Assembly: GCA_021205255.1 (NCBI GenBank)
Contig: JAJPXW010000063.1
Coordinates: 1-7,696 of the forward strand
DNA from: Burkholderiales bacterium
GTDB lineage: Bacteria > Pseudomonadota > Gammaproteobacteria > Burkholderiales > Burkholderiaceae_F
Length of the DNA stretch: 7,696 nucleotides
Reading direction: 5' to 3'
Position numbers and translations under genes: made by a program. The notes beneath the pieces were generated by a model. The model was not told the DNA's origin. It saw nothing but the letters and a program-made list of their open reading frames with translations, and did not search any database. Of the stretch, positions 6,411-7,696 are shown one piece after another (position 1 is the first letter of the stretch; each line of letters opens with the position of its first letter).

Positions 6411-7696
6411 TATAATACCAAAACAGCAAGCTCCGCTTCATCCAAAGTTTCGACTATCTGCTTGATGCTTATAGCAAAGCCACTCTTCTCTTGGATTCTT
6501 ATTTGCAAAATCCTTAAAAGTAAAAGAGAAAGCATACAAGTGAAGAAATGAGCTTGGATATCTCGAAAAGTCACAATGCCGGGTCCAGGCATGTCAAAGT
6601 TATCCATTATTGTGCGGAGATATGTCCTCATCTGATTCATCGCTCTATACGTTCGCACAGCTAGAATTGCATCAGTTGCGGTATTTTCGGCATCGTCCGG
6701 CACGGATTTAAACTCACTAGTAATTCCAAAATTGTAGACAATGGCATTGAAGTCGCTGGCATTCCATTTTTCGGATTTAGATTTTGCTGGCAACCCTGAC
6801 TTCGTTAATTTTGGAGCCTCCACAGCTCTATAGACTTCTTCTATCTTCGCTTTCTTGGCCTTGTCCTTTTCCATTTCCGCCTTTACTTTAAGAATCTCCA
6901 AGTAAAGCCTTTTACCTTGTGTATTGAAAACTCCAACCAAATTACAGTTAACTGGTAGTTGGTTTTTTTCCTGTGGTCTTCTCCAGTCCTTTAATACTTT
7001 ATATTTGCCTTCATCTGGCCTCCTAGGATTAACGAAACAATAACCTTCTGGCGAAAATATCCATGTCTTTTGCTCTTGGTCTAATTTATCTATTTTTTGA
7101 TTAATTAAGAAGCCAAAACCCTCTTTTAATAATCCTACGAGGTAAGGTTTTATTTTTAGTGCAGGATTAACTACTCTTACAATATGCTGAGGTTTGTATA
7201 TCTTTTTTAACTTTTCTGCAAATTTTTCTAGCTTTTCAAATTCTGAAAATTCTCCTTGATAAACTTCAAAGTCCAGAGGTAGGCCGTTCCTATCAAAAGC
7301 AAAACCAACAGATACTCTTACATGCATTTTAGAGTAATAAAATGTCCGGCTTGGCTCCATTTGATCATAAAACCATTCTGGAATCTTTTCGACCACGACA
7401 TTCCCTTCTGCATCAAAACATTGGTCAGGAAGAGTCCCTGCTTCATGGCACTTCTTGGCCAATTCCTTCATTTCTTTTGATAATTCCTCAAGATTATGTA
7501 CTCTTATTTTTTCTAACATATCGCGAGGCACCATATAAAGATTAGTAGGAACTATGTCATAGAAAATGGTTTTAGTTCGCTGGTCTCCGAATTCCCCATT
7601 TAGCTTATTATTTATAGTAGTTAGAAGCCGATCTTTAAAAGGTATAAGTTTCCTAAAGCAATCTATAAGGTCTGCGAGCTCTATATTCCCTTGAGT
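6410..7696 (-). CDS. IS1634/IS4-type DDE transposase-related protein, catalytically degenerate, 5' end outside the window
   Basis: The frame is open from the right window edge to the TAG at 6412-6410: 428 visible codons with no stop, so the ATG at 7534 is internal. Transposases of this group cut and rejoin DNA through an RNase H-like DDE core. Visible hallmarks are a first-Asp strand IFYDIVPTNLY (Asp47 of the visible part, codon 7558-7556), the LPLDFEVYQGEFSE block resembling the family's LPLGYEVFEGNTSE, the strand before the second Asp, and the C-terminal IQAHFFTCMLSLLLL resembling IxAHFLxCFLALLL. Two catalytic positions are changed: the family's VADRGL reads VVNPAL (Asn at codon 7168-7166), and the YRxxxxxE glutamate position reads Arg (YRAMNQMR, codon 6628-6626). 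It is probably inactive as a transposase. Lys-rich stretches lie at about visible residues 269-285. No terminal inverted repeat could be paired, because one end is off the window. The family is inferred from remembered motifs. Confidence 0.78.
   Translation of the reverse strand, partial: TQGNIELADLIDCFRKLIPFKDRLLTTINNKLNGEFGDQRTKTIFYDIVPTNLYMVPRDMLEKIRVHNLEELSKEMKELAKKCHEAGTLPDQCFDAEGNVVVEKIPEWFYDQMEPSRTFYYSKMHVRVSVGFAFDRNGLPLDFEVYQGEFSEFEKLEKFAEKLKKIYKPQHIVRVVNPALKIKPYLVGLLKEGFGFLINQKIDKLDQEQKTWIFSPEGYCFVNPRRPDEGKYKVLKDWRRPQEKNQLPVNCNLVGVFNTQGKRLYLEILKVKAEMEKDKAKKAKIEEVYRAVEAPKLTKSGLPAKSKSEKWNASDFNAIVYNFGITSEFKSVPDDAENTATDAILAVRTYRAMNQMRTYLRTIMDNFDMPGPGIVTFRDIQAHFFTCMLSLLLLRILQIRIQEKSGFAISIKQIVETLDEAELAVLVL

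Noticed and set aside
6410..7534. Transposase-like gene starting at the ATG at 7534
   Set aside because: The same frame is open without a stop for 54 more codons to the window edge and contains the first-Asp strand FYDIV, so the start lies beyond 7696.
1..7696. CRISPR arrays, tRNA or rRNA genes, and known defence systems
   Set aside because: I saw no regularly spaced repeats, no cloverleaf-like or rRNA-like sequence, and no recognised defence domains on either strand.

Overview
This window looks like chromosomal DNA from a Gram-negative proteobacterium, most probably a betaproteobacterium. MnmC and EttA of these types are typical of gamma- and betaproteobacteria, and the EttA protein reads like the betaproteobacterial form. 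Base composition is only moderate (roughly mid-40s % GC by eye), which would suit a low-GC Burkholderiales lineage such as the Sutterellaceae. That placement is inference from remembered sequences, not a database result.

Layout. (1) At the left edge, on the plus strand, is the 3' part of glf (UDP-galactopyranose mutase), followed by a clean intrinsic terminator. (2) Convergent to it, on the minus strand, is a compact four-gene block read right to left: ettA (ABC-F translation factor), mnmC (bifunctional tRNA wobble-uridine modification enzyme), a 119-residue membrane-anchored or exported protein of unknown function, and uppP/bacA (undecaprenyl-diphosphatase). Spacings are 24 nt, a 10-nt overlap and 1 nt, so the block is very likely one operon, starting in the 239-nt gap at 5865-6103. 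(3) On the right, also on the minus strand, is a transposase-like gene of the IS1634/IS4-type DDE group that runs off the window edge, followed in the same reading frame by a 99-codon ORF after a single amber stop.

Functional picture. EttA and MnmC both act on translation (early elongation; U34 of certain tRNAs). UppP recycles the C55 lipid carrier used for peptidoglycan and surface polysaccharides, and Glf makes UDP-galactofuranose for such polysaccharides. The right-hand gene has lost two of three recognisable catalytic DDE residues and is divided by the in-frame TAG, although the rest of the frame is open. It is either a decaying insertion-sequence relic or, less likely, a domesticated transposase. 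I see no CRISPR array, tRNA, rRNA or recognisable defence system. The only part that might be undescribed is the catalytically degenerate transposase relative with its in-frame tail, and I hold that modestly.
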